A stretch of 18,901 nt of DNA. Origin: SCQX01 sp035720945 (GTDB taxonomy: Bacteria; Pseudomonadota; Gammaproteobacteria; Burkholderiales; Burkholderiaceae_B). A model generated the notes under the pieces. That model was not told the origin of the DNA. It worked only from the letters and a program-made list of their open reading frames with translations, and made no database searches. This document shows positions 6,324-13,653 of the stretch, in pieces. The position numbers and the translations under genes are program-made. Location of the stretch: assembly GCA_035720945.1 (NCBI GenBank), contig DASTNK010000047.1, positions 1 through 18,901 on the forward strand, written 5' to 3'. The number at the start of each line of letters is the position of its first letter. The first letter of the stretch is position 1.

Positions 6324-7589
6324 ATGCAACAGCGGCAACCCTGCGCGCTGTCACCGCGCAACACCGCGGCACTGCCAGTCTTGCACGTCAAGCCAACGCC
6401 CGGACTCACGAAATTGACTGATTCCTTTCAGCTCGCTCGCCACCTTGCCGACATCACCGCTGGCCACTGGAATGCGCTGGCAGGCGATCACCCATTCCTG
6501 CGCCACGAATATCTGCTGGCGCTGGAAGAGGCAGGCTGTGCCACATCGCACACGGGGTGGGCGCCGCATTATCTGCTGCTCAGGCGCGACGGCCACTTGG
6601 CGGGCGCCATGCCGCTTTATCTCAAGTCACATTCCCGTGGCGAATATGTGTTTGATTTCGCCTGGGCACAGGCTTTCGCCGAACACGGACTAGACTATTA
6701 CCCCAAGCTGCTCGGCGCCATACCCTTCACCCCTGTCCGGGGGCCGCGCATTCTCGCTCACAATCCGGAGGACCGTGCCCTACTGGCGCGCCAGGCCATC
6801 GCCCTGGCGCGCGACAACGGACTGTCGTCACTGCATATTCTGTTTCCGTCAGAAGACGACCGTGTCGCTTTGGCCGCCGCTGGCTTCATGTTCAGGGAAA
6901 ACATCCAGTTTCACTGGTTTAATCATGGGCACAGAACATTTGACGAATTCCTGGCCAGCCTGAGCCAACCCAAGAGAAAAAAAATCCGGCAGGATACGAA
7001 AAAAGTGACTGAAGCCGGCATACGATTCCGCTGGCTGCGTGGGAGCCAGATCGACGACCGCGCTCTGCGCTTTTTTGTCCGATGCTACAACCACACCTAT
7101 CTTGAGCACGGCAATCCCCCGTATCTCAATGACGCGTTCTTCCAGCGTCTGCGCCGCGACATGCCCGAGACCCTGGTCCTGATCGTCGCGGAACTGAACG
7201 GCGAACCAATTGCCACCGCACTGAACCTGCGTGGCGGTACGGCCCTGTATGGACGCTACTGGGGAACCGTCCGGTTCGTACCCGGGCTCCACTTCGAAAC
7301 CTGCTACACGCAGGCGATCAGGTTTTGCATCGAAGAGGGGATTCCGGTTTTCGAAGGTGGCGCGCAAGGAGAGCACAAGTTATCCCGCGGCCTGATTCCC
7401 GTGGAAACCTGTTCGGCCCATTGGATACGGGATCAACGCTACGCCGCCGCGATAGAGCGCTATCTGCAACGCGAGACGCCAGCCATGCGGGAATACGCCG
7501 AGATGTTGCGTCGACACACCCCATATCGACAGACCGGGCCAAGCGGCGCCGACCCCACGCCACCCGAATCACCCGAATCACCCGATTGA
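6324..7589 (+). CDS. FemAB/GNAT-like protein of the DUF482 (COG3146) type
   Basis: A 421-residue soluble protein related to acyl-CoA N-acyltransferase folds and described in databases as peptidogalycan biosynthesis/recognition or GNAT family; the substrate is unknown. Conserved blocks include HPFLRHEYLLALEEAGCA (about 55-72), GAMPLYLKSHSRGEYVFDFAWA (about 93-114), GLDYYPKLLGAIPFTPVRGPR (about 121-141), LYGRYWG, FETCYTQAIRFCIEEG and FEGGAQGEHKLSRG. The start is uncertain: ATG 6324 has only a weak GGG upstream, and residues 1-30 look unlike the family. A TTG at 6414 (LTDSFQLARH) agrees better with where similarity should begin but has no Shine-Dalgarno sequence. The C-terminus PTPPESPESPD comes from a repeated cacccgaat. 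It converges with phaR, leaving a 35-bp gap with no clear terminator. It could also belong to the broader Fem peptidyltransferase group. Confidence 0.85.
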   Translation: MQQRQPCALSPRNTAALPVLHVKPTPGLTKLTDSFQLARHLADITAGHWNALAGDHPFLRHEYLLALEEAGCATSHTGWAPHYLLLRRDGHLAGAMPLYLKSHSRGEYVFDFAWAQAFAEHGLDYYPKLLGAIPFTPVRGPRILAHNPEDRALLARQAIALARDNGLSSLHILFPSEDDRVALAAAGFMFRENIQFHWFNHGHRTFDEFLASLSQPKRKKIRQDTKKVTEAGIRFRWLRGSQIDDRALRFFVRCYNHTYLEHGNPPYLNDAFFQRLRRDMPETLVLIVAELNGEPIATALNLRGGTALYGRYWGTVRFVPGLHFETCYTQAIRFCIEEGIPVFEGGAQGEHKLSRGLIPVETCSAHWIRDQRYAAAIERYLQRETPAMREYAEMLRRHTPYRQTGPSGADPTPPESPESPD

Positions 7590-7624
7590 ACTTTGACCAC
7601 CCGCCGGCGCGTGGGCGCACCAGC

Positions 7625-8179
7625 CTATTTTTTGGGTTCAGCCGGCTTGAACGGAAAGGTGGAGAACATCGAGCGGGTCTGATCCTGCATCTGGTCCTGC
7701 ATTTGCACGAATAGATTCTTGCTCTGGTCGATATAGTTGTTCATCATGTTCTGCAGGATAGGCGTTTGCACGTTCATGAATTGCGCCCATGCCTCGGGCC
7801 CGAACTGCCCGCCGTACACCCCCTTCGACTGCTCGGCAACACGTTCCTGGATGTCCATGAATGCCTGGATGTTCTTCTCCAGGAACGTTCCCATCACACC
7901 CTGCATGGCGTGGCCGTAGAACCGGATGATCTGGGACAGCGCCGTGGCTGAGAACATAGGCACTCCGCCGCTTTCCTCTTCAAGGATGATCTGCAGCAGG
8001 ATGCTACGGGTGAGGTCATCGCCGGATTTGGCGTCAACCACCTGGAAAGCCGCATTGTCGAGCACCAGTTGCTTGACATCTGACAACGTGATGTAGGTGC
8101 TGGTCTGCGTGTCGTACAGGCGACGATTAGGGTACTTTTTGATCAGGCGGATGGAAACGGACGATTGGGTTTGTGTCAT
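7625..8179 (-). CDS. phaR: Polyhydroxyalkanoate synthesis repressor PhaR
   Basis: A 184-residue DNA-binding regulator that senses PHB granules and represses phasin and related genes. The N-terminal PHB accumulation regulator domain is unmistakable: IRLIKKYPNRRLYDTQTSTY at about residues 11-30 with YITLSDVKQLV following. Middle repeats typical of the family run from about 75 to 135 (SQIIRFYGHAMQGVMGTFLE). The C-terminal third is Gln/Met-rich (VQMQDQMQDQTRSMF) and is a candidate granule- or oligomer-binding part. It lies 132 bp downstream of phaB on the same strand with a hairpin between, so it may have its own promoter. The ATG at 8179 has no obvious Shine-Dalgarno sequence. In other bacteria PhaR represses its own gene as well as phaP; no phaP is present in this window. 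Confidence 0.96.
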   Translation of the reverse strand: MTQTQSSVSIRLIKKYPNRRLYDTQTSTYITLSDVKQLVLDNAAFQVVDAKSGDDLTRSILLQIILEEESGGVPMFSATALSQIIRFYGHAMQGVMGTFLEKNIQAFMDIQERVAEQSKGVYGGQFGPEAWAQFMNVQTPILQNMMNNYIDQSKNLFVQMQDQMQDQTRSMFSTFPFKPAEPKK

Positions 8180-8226
8180 GTCAGTAATTCGGTATGCCTA
8201 TCCAGGATCGAAATTGAAAAGCATCG

Positions 8227-8250
8227 GGCGCCCATTATTCATGGGACGCC
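8227..8250 (-). terminator. Candidate terminator between phaB and phaR
   Basis: GGCG-CCCAT (8227-8235) pairs with ATGGG-a-CGCC (8241-8250), nine pairs with one bulged base and a 5-nt loop. On the minus strand a weak TTTT follows about 6 nt later. A second inverted repeat, CATCGT/ACGATG (8272-8277 and 8282-8287, extendable to ten pairs with one mismatch), lies closer to phaB. Either could end the phaCB transcript or be a regulatory site upstream of phaR. Confidence 0.35.
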
Positions 8251-8311
8251 GCGACGCTTCACCGAAGGTGCCATCGTAGGGACGATGATACCGGAACCAC
8301 GCCGTGGGGAA

Positions 8312-9049
8312 TCAGCCCATGTGCAGACCACCGTTCAGCGAAAAATCGGCGCCTGTGGCAAACCCGGCGTCATCGGATGCCAGCCAGGCGACCATCGAAC
8401 CGATTTCCTCGGGCGTGCCCAGACGGCGCACCGGAATCGTGCCCACGATTTTTTCAAGCACGTCGGGACGAATGGCCCGGACCATGTCTGTACCGATATA
8501 TCCCGGCGATATCGTGTTGACGGTGACACCCTTGGACGCCACTTCCTGGGCCAGCGCCATGGTGAAACCATGTATGCCCGCCTTGGCGGTGGAATAGTTG
8601 GTCTGGCCGAACTGGCCTTTCTGGCCATTGACCGAACTGATGTTGATGATACGCCCCCACTGGTTGCCGACCATATCGTCGATCACTTGCTTGGTGACGT
8701 TGAACAAACTGTTGAGGTTGGTGTCGATCACCGCGCGCCAGTCTTCACGGGTCATTTTACGGAACATGCCGTCGCGCGTGATGCCCGCGTTATTGACCAG
8801 GACGTCCACCGTACCGAAATCCTTCTTGATATGCTCGAACGCCTGCACGGTGGATTCCCAGTCGGAGACATTCCCGACCGAAGCATGGAACTTGTAGCCC
8901 AACGCCGCCTGCTCTTCAAGCCATTGCTTGAAATTGCGGCTCGGCCCACATCCCGCCACCACGTTATAACCTTCTTTGGCCAGGCGCTGGCAGATCGAGG
9001 TGCCGATCCCACCCATGCCCCCCGTCACATAAGCCAGTTTTCCACTCAT
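8312..9049 (-). CDS. phaB: Acetoacetyl-CoA reductase PhaB
   Basis: An NADPH-dependent short-chain dehydrogenase that reduces acetoacetyl-CoA to (R)-3-hydroxybutyryl-CoA, the monomer for PHB. From the ATG at 9049 it has 245 residues. The cofactor motif TGGMGGIG is at 9-16, NNAG at 86-89, and the catalytic Ser139, Tyr152 and Lys156 lie in NISSVNGQKGQFGQTNYSTAK. The last stretch (QKGQFGQTNYSTAKAG) is characteristic of PhaB rather than FabG. The ATG is preceded by a full AGGAGG (9060-9055) with a 5-nt spacer. A GTG directly upstream at 9052 would sit only 2 nt from it and is rejected as start. It follows phaC by 111 bp on the same strand. No phaA thiolase is present between them, so the first step of the pathway must be encoded elsewhere. 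Confidence 0.98.
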   Translation of the reverse strand: MSGKLAYVTGGMGGIGTSICQRLAKEGYNVVAGCGPSRNFKQWLEEQAALGYKFHASVGNVSDWESTVQAFEHIKKDFGTVDVLVNNAGITRDGMFRKMTREDWRAVIDTNLNSLFNVTKQVIDDMVGNQWGRIINISSVNGQKGQFGQTNYSTAKAGIHGFTMALAQEVASKGVTVNTISPGYIGTDMVRAIRPDVLEKIVGTIPVRRLGTPEEIGSMVAWLASDDAGFATGADFSLNGGLHMG

Positions 9050-9160
9050 CACCGCCTCCTAGACAAAATTACACCCGGTCGCATACCACGATGGGACGGA
9101 CCGGCATGACACGCGAAACCGCTTCCCATTTCAGCGCCGGGCCGGACCGCTGTGCCGGCG

Positions 9161-10795
9161 TCATACAGCTCTGACGGCGACATAGCGGCCGGGAGCCTGT
9201 TCAATGGGTTTGTGGCGCGCGTTGCCCAGCCTGGACCGCGCGCGCACCAATTCACCGCCATGGGAAGCCAACCATTGGCTCCAGTCGGGCCACCAGCTGC
9301 CCTCGTGCTGGTCGGCATGCGCCAGCCAGGCGTCGGGATCGGCCGGAATGTCGGCGTGGGTGTAGGTTCGTGCGTGCGTCCAGTAGTGGCGTCTTTTCTT
9401 GGCGGGGGGATTGATGACACCGGCGATGTGGCCGGAGGCGCCCAGGACGAAACGCAGGGGACCGCGCAGAATGTCGGTGCTGGCGTAGGCGCTGCGCCAG
9501 GGAACGATATGATCTTCGCGCGAACCGAAAACATAGGCCGGCATGTCCAGGGCGCTGAGATCGAGCGCCTGATCGGCCACCCGAACCCCGCCTGGAATCT
9601 TGAGTTTGTTTTCGAGATAGGTATTGCGGAAATACCAGCAGAAGAACGGCCCCGGCAGATTGGTGCCGTCGGCATTCCAGAAAAGCAGGTCGAAGGCTGG
9701 CGGTTCTTCGCCTTTGAGATAATTGTTGACGAAGTAATTCCAGACGAGTTCGTTGGGCCGAAGGAATGAAAACGTCGTGGCGAGTTCGCGCGCGGACATC
9801 AACCCCCCCTGCCCGAGCTGACATTCGCGCATCTGGGCATGGGATTCGTCGACAAACACGTCCAGCACCCCGGTATCGTGAAAATCAAGCAGTGTGGTCA
9901 GCAACGTGAGAGCGCCGACGGGATTGCGCCCTCGCGCCCTGGCAAGCGCAAGCGCCGAGGCCAGCAGTGTGCCGCCGACACAGAACCCCAGCGCATTGAC
10001 TTGCTCCTGGCCCGTGATCGATGCGGCGACATCGAGGGCGCGCAACACGCCGTCCTGCAGATAATCGGCCCATGTGGCGGTGTCAGCCCCATCGGTATCG
10101 GTCGGCAGGGGGTTGCGCCAGGATACGAGCATGACCGTGAAGCCTTGCTCGACCGCATAGCGCACGAATGAGTTCCGCTGCTGCAGATCGAGGATGTAGA
10201 ACTTGTTGATGCAAGGCGGCACCATCACCAGCGGTTTCCGATGCGTTTTTTCGGTGAGTGGCGCGTACTGGATAAGCTGGAACAGCTTGTTCTCGAAGAC
10301 CACCGCCCCCGGCGTGGTGGCCACGTTTTCGCCCACACGGAAATGGGTTTCATCGGTTTGCGAAACCCGCCCTCTCTTCAGATCATCGAATAGTTTCCCG
10401 ATGCCTCGCTGAAGCGTCTGGCCATGACTGGCGATGAGAGCCTCGAGCGCTTCGGGATTGGTGGCAAGGAAATTGGCGGGTGACGCGGCGTCGACCCATT
10501 GCATGGCCGAGAACCGCAACCGACGGCGCACGGCCTCTGGCACACGGGCGGCCTCGACCATTTGAACCATGGCGCGCGCGGACAGCAGATAGAGATGCGC
10601 GGTGAGCAAGTGGGCGGGGTTGGCCTGCCACGGCTGCGCCGAGAACCGCGCATCGAGCGGCGCGCCCAGCACACCGCGCTGCGCTTCGGACGTGATGCGC
10701 GACCATTCCCGTGAGAACTCGGCCTGGATTTCCGCCAGCTTGACCGGCGGAATGCTGGTCGGGACAGGCCATTCTGAAAAAGACGGGGCGCCCAC
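9161..10795 (-). CDS. phaC: Class I poly(3-hydroxyalkanoate) synthase PhaC
   Basis: Polymerises (R)-3-hydroxybutyryl-CoA into PHB on granules. The frame resembles the Cupriavidus necator enzyme along its length: QWVDAASPANFLATNPEA, TPGAVVFENKLFQLIQY, VMVPPCINKFYILDLQ, the lipase-like box GFCVGG with the catalytic Cys, GSREDHIVPW with the catalytic Asp, and GASGHIAGVINPPAK with the catalytic His. The start is uncertain because there is no ATG near the N-terminus. The longest frame begins at TTG 10858 directly after a stop; it has no ribosome binding site and overlaps a TTGACA. GTG 10795 is chosen because AAAGG lies 8 nt before it, giving 544 residues; GTG 10804 is a third option. Counting from TTG 10858, the triad is Cys293, Asp449 and His477. 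It follows pgeF on the same strand and leads phaB and phaR. Confidence 0.95.
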   Translation of the reverse strand: MGAPSFSEWPVPTSIPPVKLAEIQAEFSREWSRITSEAQRGVLGAPLDARFSAQPWQANPAHLLTAHLYLLSARAMVQMVEAARVPEAVRRRLRFSAMQWVDAASPANFLATNPEALEALIASHGQTLQRGIGKLFDDLKRGRVSQTDETHFRVGENVATTPGAVVFENKLFQLIQYAPLTEKTHRKPLVMVPPCINKFYILDLQQRNSFVRYAVEQGFTVMLVSWRNPLPTDTDGADTATWADYLQDGVLRALDVAASITGQEQVNALGFCVGGTLLASALALARARGRNPVGALTLLTTLLDFHDTGVLDVFVDESHAQMRECQLGQGGLMSARELATTFSFLRPNELVWNYFVNNYLKGEEPPAFDLLFWNADGTNLPGPFFCWYFRNTYLENKLKIPGGVRVADQALDLSALDMPAYVFGSREDHIVPWRSAYASTDILRGPLRFVLGASGHIAGVINPPAKKRRHYWTHARTYTHADIPADPDAWLAHADQHEGSWWPDWSQWLASHGGELVRARSRLGNARHKPIEQAPGRYVAVRAV

Positions 10796-10858
10796 GTTGT
10801 ACACCTTTGTGTTGAACTCTTTTGAGTCAATGGTGGGGGGCAATTGAAATGGTGTCAA

Positions 10859-10878
10859 TCAGGGTAAGTCAGGGTAAG
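10859..10878. repeat. Tandem decamer upstream of phaC
   Basis: The plus strand reads TCAGGGTAAG twice without a gap; on the minus strand this is CTTACCCTGA twice, directly upstream of a TTGACA (10858-10853). A further imperfect inverted repeat TTGAACTC/GAGTCAA lies at 10812-10830. The 54 bp between pgeF and the longest phaC frame therefore look regulatory. No good -10 follows TTGACA at the usual spacing, so the promoter itself is uncertain. Confidence 0.5.
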
Positions 10879-10912
10879 CCCCGGCATCACCACCACAGGC
10901 CAACCCACACAG

Positions 10913-11725
10913 TCAGGCCCCATCGGGCCGCAGCCACGCCAATGTGGCGAAGCGCCCAGTGTCGCTGGCCCGACGATAGGAATAGAACAGATCGGCCTGG
11001 CCGTATGTGCAATAGTGGCTCAGTTCGACGTCCTCGACACCGGCGCGCCACAGCCGATGGCGCGCGATCGAAGGAAGATCGGCCAACCATTTCGACGAGA
11101 CCGGGCTGCGGACGAAATACATGCGAACCCCCGGATCCTGGTCGACGAAGGCCGTATAAACGTCATGTCCCACCTCAAAATGGCGCTGGCTGATGGCGGG
11201 GCCGACCCAGGCGCGAAGCGACCCCGCGCGAGGTCGCGCGGACCGCATGCGCGCCACGGTGTGCTCGAGCACGGACCCCGCGAGCCCCCGCCATCCCGCA
11301 TGCGCCACACCGAGCACGGTGCCGTCCAGGTCGGACAAGACTACCGGCAGGCAATCAGCCGTCATGATGGCGAGCACACGACCGGGCTGGGCCGTCACGG
11401 CGGCATCCGCCGTAGGTGCCGAGCCGCGCTCGGCAAGCCACGCATCCGCATCCAGCACGTCGCTGCCGTGCACCTGCTCCAACCACAACGGCTCATCCGG
11501 CAACACGCGGCGCAATGCGCGCCGATTCTCCCGTACGCTGGCGGGATCGTCGCGTGTGTGCGCTCCCAGGTTCAGCGACGCGAACGCGCCATGACTCATG
11601 CCACCCGCGCGGGTGGTGGAAAAATAGCGCACACCCGGCCAGGAGAGCCCTGACACGAGATCAAGGCCGGCCAGAAGATCCGCCCCGCCGGAGCCTGTGT
11701 CATCCGCGGGATTCATGTGTTCCAT
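10913..11725 (-). CDS. pgeF: Peptidoglycan editing factor PgeF (YfiH/DUF152, laccase-domain)
   Basis: A cytoplasmic protein of the multicopper polyphenol oxidase-like (YfiH) family. In E. coli it keeps incorrect amino acids such as L-serine out of the peptidoglycan stem; related proteins also act on purine nucleosides. From the ATG at 11725 it has 270 residues. The metal/active-site residues are visible: His86 in LEQVHGSDV, Cys125 in MTADCLPVVLSD and His142 in GVAHAGWRGL. GPAISQRHFEVGHDV and the YSYRRASDTGR end also match the family. ATG 11725 is favoured because GGAG lies 8 nt upstream; ATG 11716 overlaps the rluD stop as ATGA and is a second option. The open frame extends up to 11950, but that part overlaps rluD and is not family-like. 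It is co-transcribed with rluD, as in E. coli. Confidence 0.93.
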   Translation of the reverse strand: MEHMNPADDTGSGGADLLAGLDLVSGLSWPGVRYFSTTRAGGMSHGAFASLNLGAHTRDDPASVRENRRALRRVLPDEPLWLEQVHGSDVLDADAWLAERGSAPTADAAVTAQPGRVLAIMTADCLPVVLSDLDGTVLGVAHAGWRGLAGSVLEHTVARMRSARPRAGSLRAWVGPAISQRHFEVGHDVYTAFVDQDPGVRMYFVRSPVSSKWLADLPSIARHRLWRAGVEDVELSHYCTYGQADLFYSYRRASDTGRFATLAWLRPDGA

Positions 11726-12675
11726 GCCACTCTCTCCAGAATCTGTTGAAAATCCGACGCCAGCGGAATCCGGATATCCACGCGGCGACCAGTGGAAAAA
11801 TCGTCGAAACTGAGCGCGCGGGCATGCAAAAGCTGTCGGGTGGCGCCCGCCACCTGGCGCCCTCCATAAAGCGTGTCGGCCACCAGCGGATGGCCGAGGC
11901 TGGCCAGATGCACGCGAATCTGATGTGTGCGGCCGGTTTCGAGCCGACACTCGATCTCGGTGAGCACCTCGCCGTCCTCGACCTCCCCGCTGCGGCGCGG
12001 CGCGAAGTGCGTGACCGCGGGCTTGGGCGCGATGGGGCGGTCCACCGTCATGCGCACCGGCACCCGGGGATCGCGGCCGATGTCGCGCTCCACTCTACCC
12101 GCGGCGGCCACCACGCCATGCACCAGGGCGACATACTCGCGATGCACGGTACGCTGCTGCAACTGGCGCACCAGATGGGTTTGTGTTTTCTCGTTGCGCG
12201 CCACCACCAGCAGCCCCGACGTATCCTTGTCCAGCCGATGCACAATCCCCGCGCGCGCCACCGACAGAAGTTCCGGGAACCGATACAGCAAGCCGTTGAG
12301 CAATGTGCCGTGCCAGTTTCCCGCCCCCGGATGCGTGACCAGCCCGGCGGGCTTGTTCACGACGATCCAGTCGCTGCTTTGATCGACGACTTCGAAATCG
12401 ACCGGCTCGGGCGAGAACGCCAGCGATTCGGGCGCCACTTGCTCCCAGACCAGGATGCGGTCACCGGGATTGATCATCTGCCGGATCTTGCCCGGCAGGC
12501 CATTGACCAGCACATGCCCAGCGCCTATCCAGGTTTGCAACCGACTGCGCGAGTGATCCGGCAGAAGCCCCGCCAAAACCTTGTCCAGCCGCTCGGGCAG
12601 GGCCCGCAACGACACCTGGAACTGGAGCGGGACAGCCTCGGGGACGCTGTCAGCGGAAGTATCTGTGTCAGGCAT
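11713..12675 (-). CDS. rluD: 23S rRNA pseudouridine synthase RluD
   Basis: Makes the pseudouridines of helix 69 in 23S rRNA (1911, 1915 and 1917 in E. coli). The 320 residues contain an S4 domain at about 27-85 (PERLDKVLAGLLPDHSRSRLQTWI), the strand DWIVVNKPAGLVTHPG at about 102-117, and the catalytic block RAGIVHRLDKDTSGLLVVAR with the nucleophile Asp149. The ETGRTHQIRVHLASLGHPLVAD motif follows near 245-266. The N-terminus is about ten residues longer than E. coli RluD before the S4 domain. No ribosome binding site precedes ATG 12675, and the likely -10 (TATGAT, 12689-12684) would start transcription about 2 nt before the start codon, so the mRNA may be leaderless (inference). It is divergent from bamD, an arrangement shared with E. 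coli. Confidence 0.97.
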   Translation of the reverse strand: MPDTDTSADSVPEAVPLQFQVSLRALPERLDKVLAGLLPDHSRSRLQTWIGAGHVLVNGLPGKIRQMINPGDRILVWEQVAPESLAFSPEPVDFEVVDQSSDWIVVNKPAGLVTHPGAGNWHGTLLNGLLYRFPELLSVARAGIVHRLDKDTSGLLVVARNEKTQTHLVRQLQQRTVHREYVALVHGVVAAAGRVERDIGRDPRVPVRMTVDRPIAPKPAVTHFAPRRSGEVEDGEVLTEIECRLETGRTHQIRVHLASLGHPLVADTLYGGRQVAGATRQLLHARALSFDDFSTGRRVDIRIPLASDFQQILERVAWNT

Positions 12676-12693
12676 GGCGACAAATCATATAAT
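12665..12693 (+). promoter_or_regulatory. Promoter of bamD
   Basis: TATAAT at 12688-12693 is a perfect -10, with GTGTCA (four of six consensus positions) at 12665-12670 spaced by 17 bp. The start would be near 12700, about 26 nt before the bamD start codon. The -35 lies within the first codons of rluD. On the opposite strand TATGAT (12689-12684) with GTGTTA at 12712-12707, also 17 bp away, may be the rluD promoter, so the two promoters would overlap face to face. Confidence 0.65.
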
Positions 12694-12725
12694 CTGCCCT
12701 GCATGCTAACACCAAGGACGCTTTC

Positions 12726-13571
12726 GTGACCCGCACCGTTACCGACACATCCCGCTTCGCCGGCTTCAGGCGGTTCGCGCAATTTATGCTCGTTCTAGCC
12801 GCTGCAGCAGTCATTGCCGGCTGCAGCTCCTTCAAGGGCGAACACGACCCCACCGCCGGTTGGAGCGCCCCCAAGCTGTACAAAGACGCACGGGCGCAAA
12901 TGAGCGACGCCAACTGGAAGGACGCCCGCACCCGTCTGGAAGCCATCGAATCGCGCTACCCATTCGGCATATACGCTCAGCAATCACTCATCGATCTGGC
13001 CTACGTGGACTGGAAGGATCAAGAACCCGAACAGGCCCTTGCGGCAATCGACCGGTTTCAACAGCAATACCCGAACCACCCGGGCACTGATTACATGCTC
13101 TACCTGAAGGGGCTGGTCACCTTCACGCCACCCAGCGCCGCCTTCACCCGCATCACCCAGCAGGATCCCAGTGAACGGGACCCCAAAGGCTTGCGCGAGT
13201 CGTATGCGGCATTCAACGAACTGATCAAGCGCTACCCCAACAGCCCCTACACGAAAGACGCGAAACAGCGGGTCGTGTGGCTGGTCAGCACGATCGCCCA
13301 GCACGAGGTCGACGTCGCCCAATACTATTATCAGCGTGGCGCGTACGTGGCCGCAGCCAATCGCGCACAGAAAGTCATCACCGACTTCCAGGGCGTGCCC
13401 ATCGCCGAGAAAGCCCTCTACATCATGTACTTGTCGTACGGCAAGCTGGGGCTGACCAAGCTGCAAAGCGATGCCAAACGGGTGTTGGACAAGAACTTCC
13501 CGAACAGCAAATACTATAAACAGGGGCTCAACCCGCCGGTCGACTACTGGAACCCCATCAACTGGTTCTGA
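12726..13571 (+). CDS. bamD: Outer membrane protein assembly factor BamD (ComL)
   Basis: An essential outer-membrane lipoprotein of the BAM complex, which inserts beta-barrel proteins. The GTG at 12726 is preceded by AAGGA with a 7-nt spacer. The 281 residues begin with a signal peptide: Arg-rich n-region, hydrophobic MLVLAAAAVIAGC, and lipobox cysteine Cys33. The +2 residue is Ser, which fits sorting to the outer membrane. Tetratricopeptide-like repeats follow: APKLYKDARAQMSDANWKDA, FGIYAQQSLIDLAYVDWK, EQALAAIDRFQQQYPNHPGTDYMLYLKGL, FNELIKRYPNSPYTKDAKQR and YYQRGAYVAAANRAQKVI. An internal ATG at 12786 would truncate the signal peptide and has no ribosome binding site. It converges with the helicase gene; a 7-bp GC-rich stem (13616-13633) without a T-run lies in the 82-bp gap. 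Confidence 0.97.
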   Translation: MTRTVTDTSRFAGFRRFAQFMLVLAAAAVIAGCSSFKGEHDPTAGWSAPKLYKDARAQMSDANWKDARTRLEAIESRYPFGIYAQQSLIDLAYVDWKDQEPEQALAAIDRFQQQYPNHPGTDYMLYLKGLVTFTPPSAAFTRITQQDPSERDPKGLRESYAAFNELIKRYPNSPYTKDAKQRVVWLVSTIAQHEVDVAQYYYQRGAYVAAANRAQKVITDFQGVPIAEKALYIMYLSYGKLGLTKLQSDAKRVLDKNFPNSKYYKQGLNPPVDYWNPINWF

Positions 13572-13653
13572 TGTGCTGTCTGGTCGGTTCCTCCACCTGA
13601 CCTTGCGCCTGGGCTCGCCGCCTGCGGGCGGTGGCAATGCCGCTGAATGAGTC

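Noticed and set aside
10796..10858. TTG 10858 as the phaC start
   Set aside because: It directly follows a stop codon, has no ribosome binding site and forms part of a TTGACA hexamer; GTG 10795 has AAAGG at 8 nt. The point remains open.
11726..11950. N-terminal extension of pgeF to 11950
   Set aside because: It overlaps the 3' part of rluD, is Arg/Pro/Gly-rich, and a good ribosome binding site lies before ATG 11725.
11416..12729. 437-codon plus-strand open frame opposite rluD and pgeF
   Set aside because: It is antisense to two well-supported genes; its translation is His/Arg/Gln-rich, as expected of a shadow frame.
13616..13633. Terminator between bamD and the helicase gene
   Set aside because: Only a 7-bp GC-rich stem with one G-U pair and no T-run on either strand; too weak to annotate.
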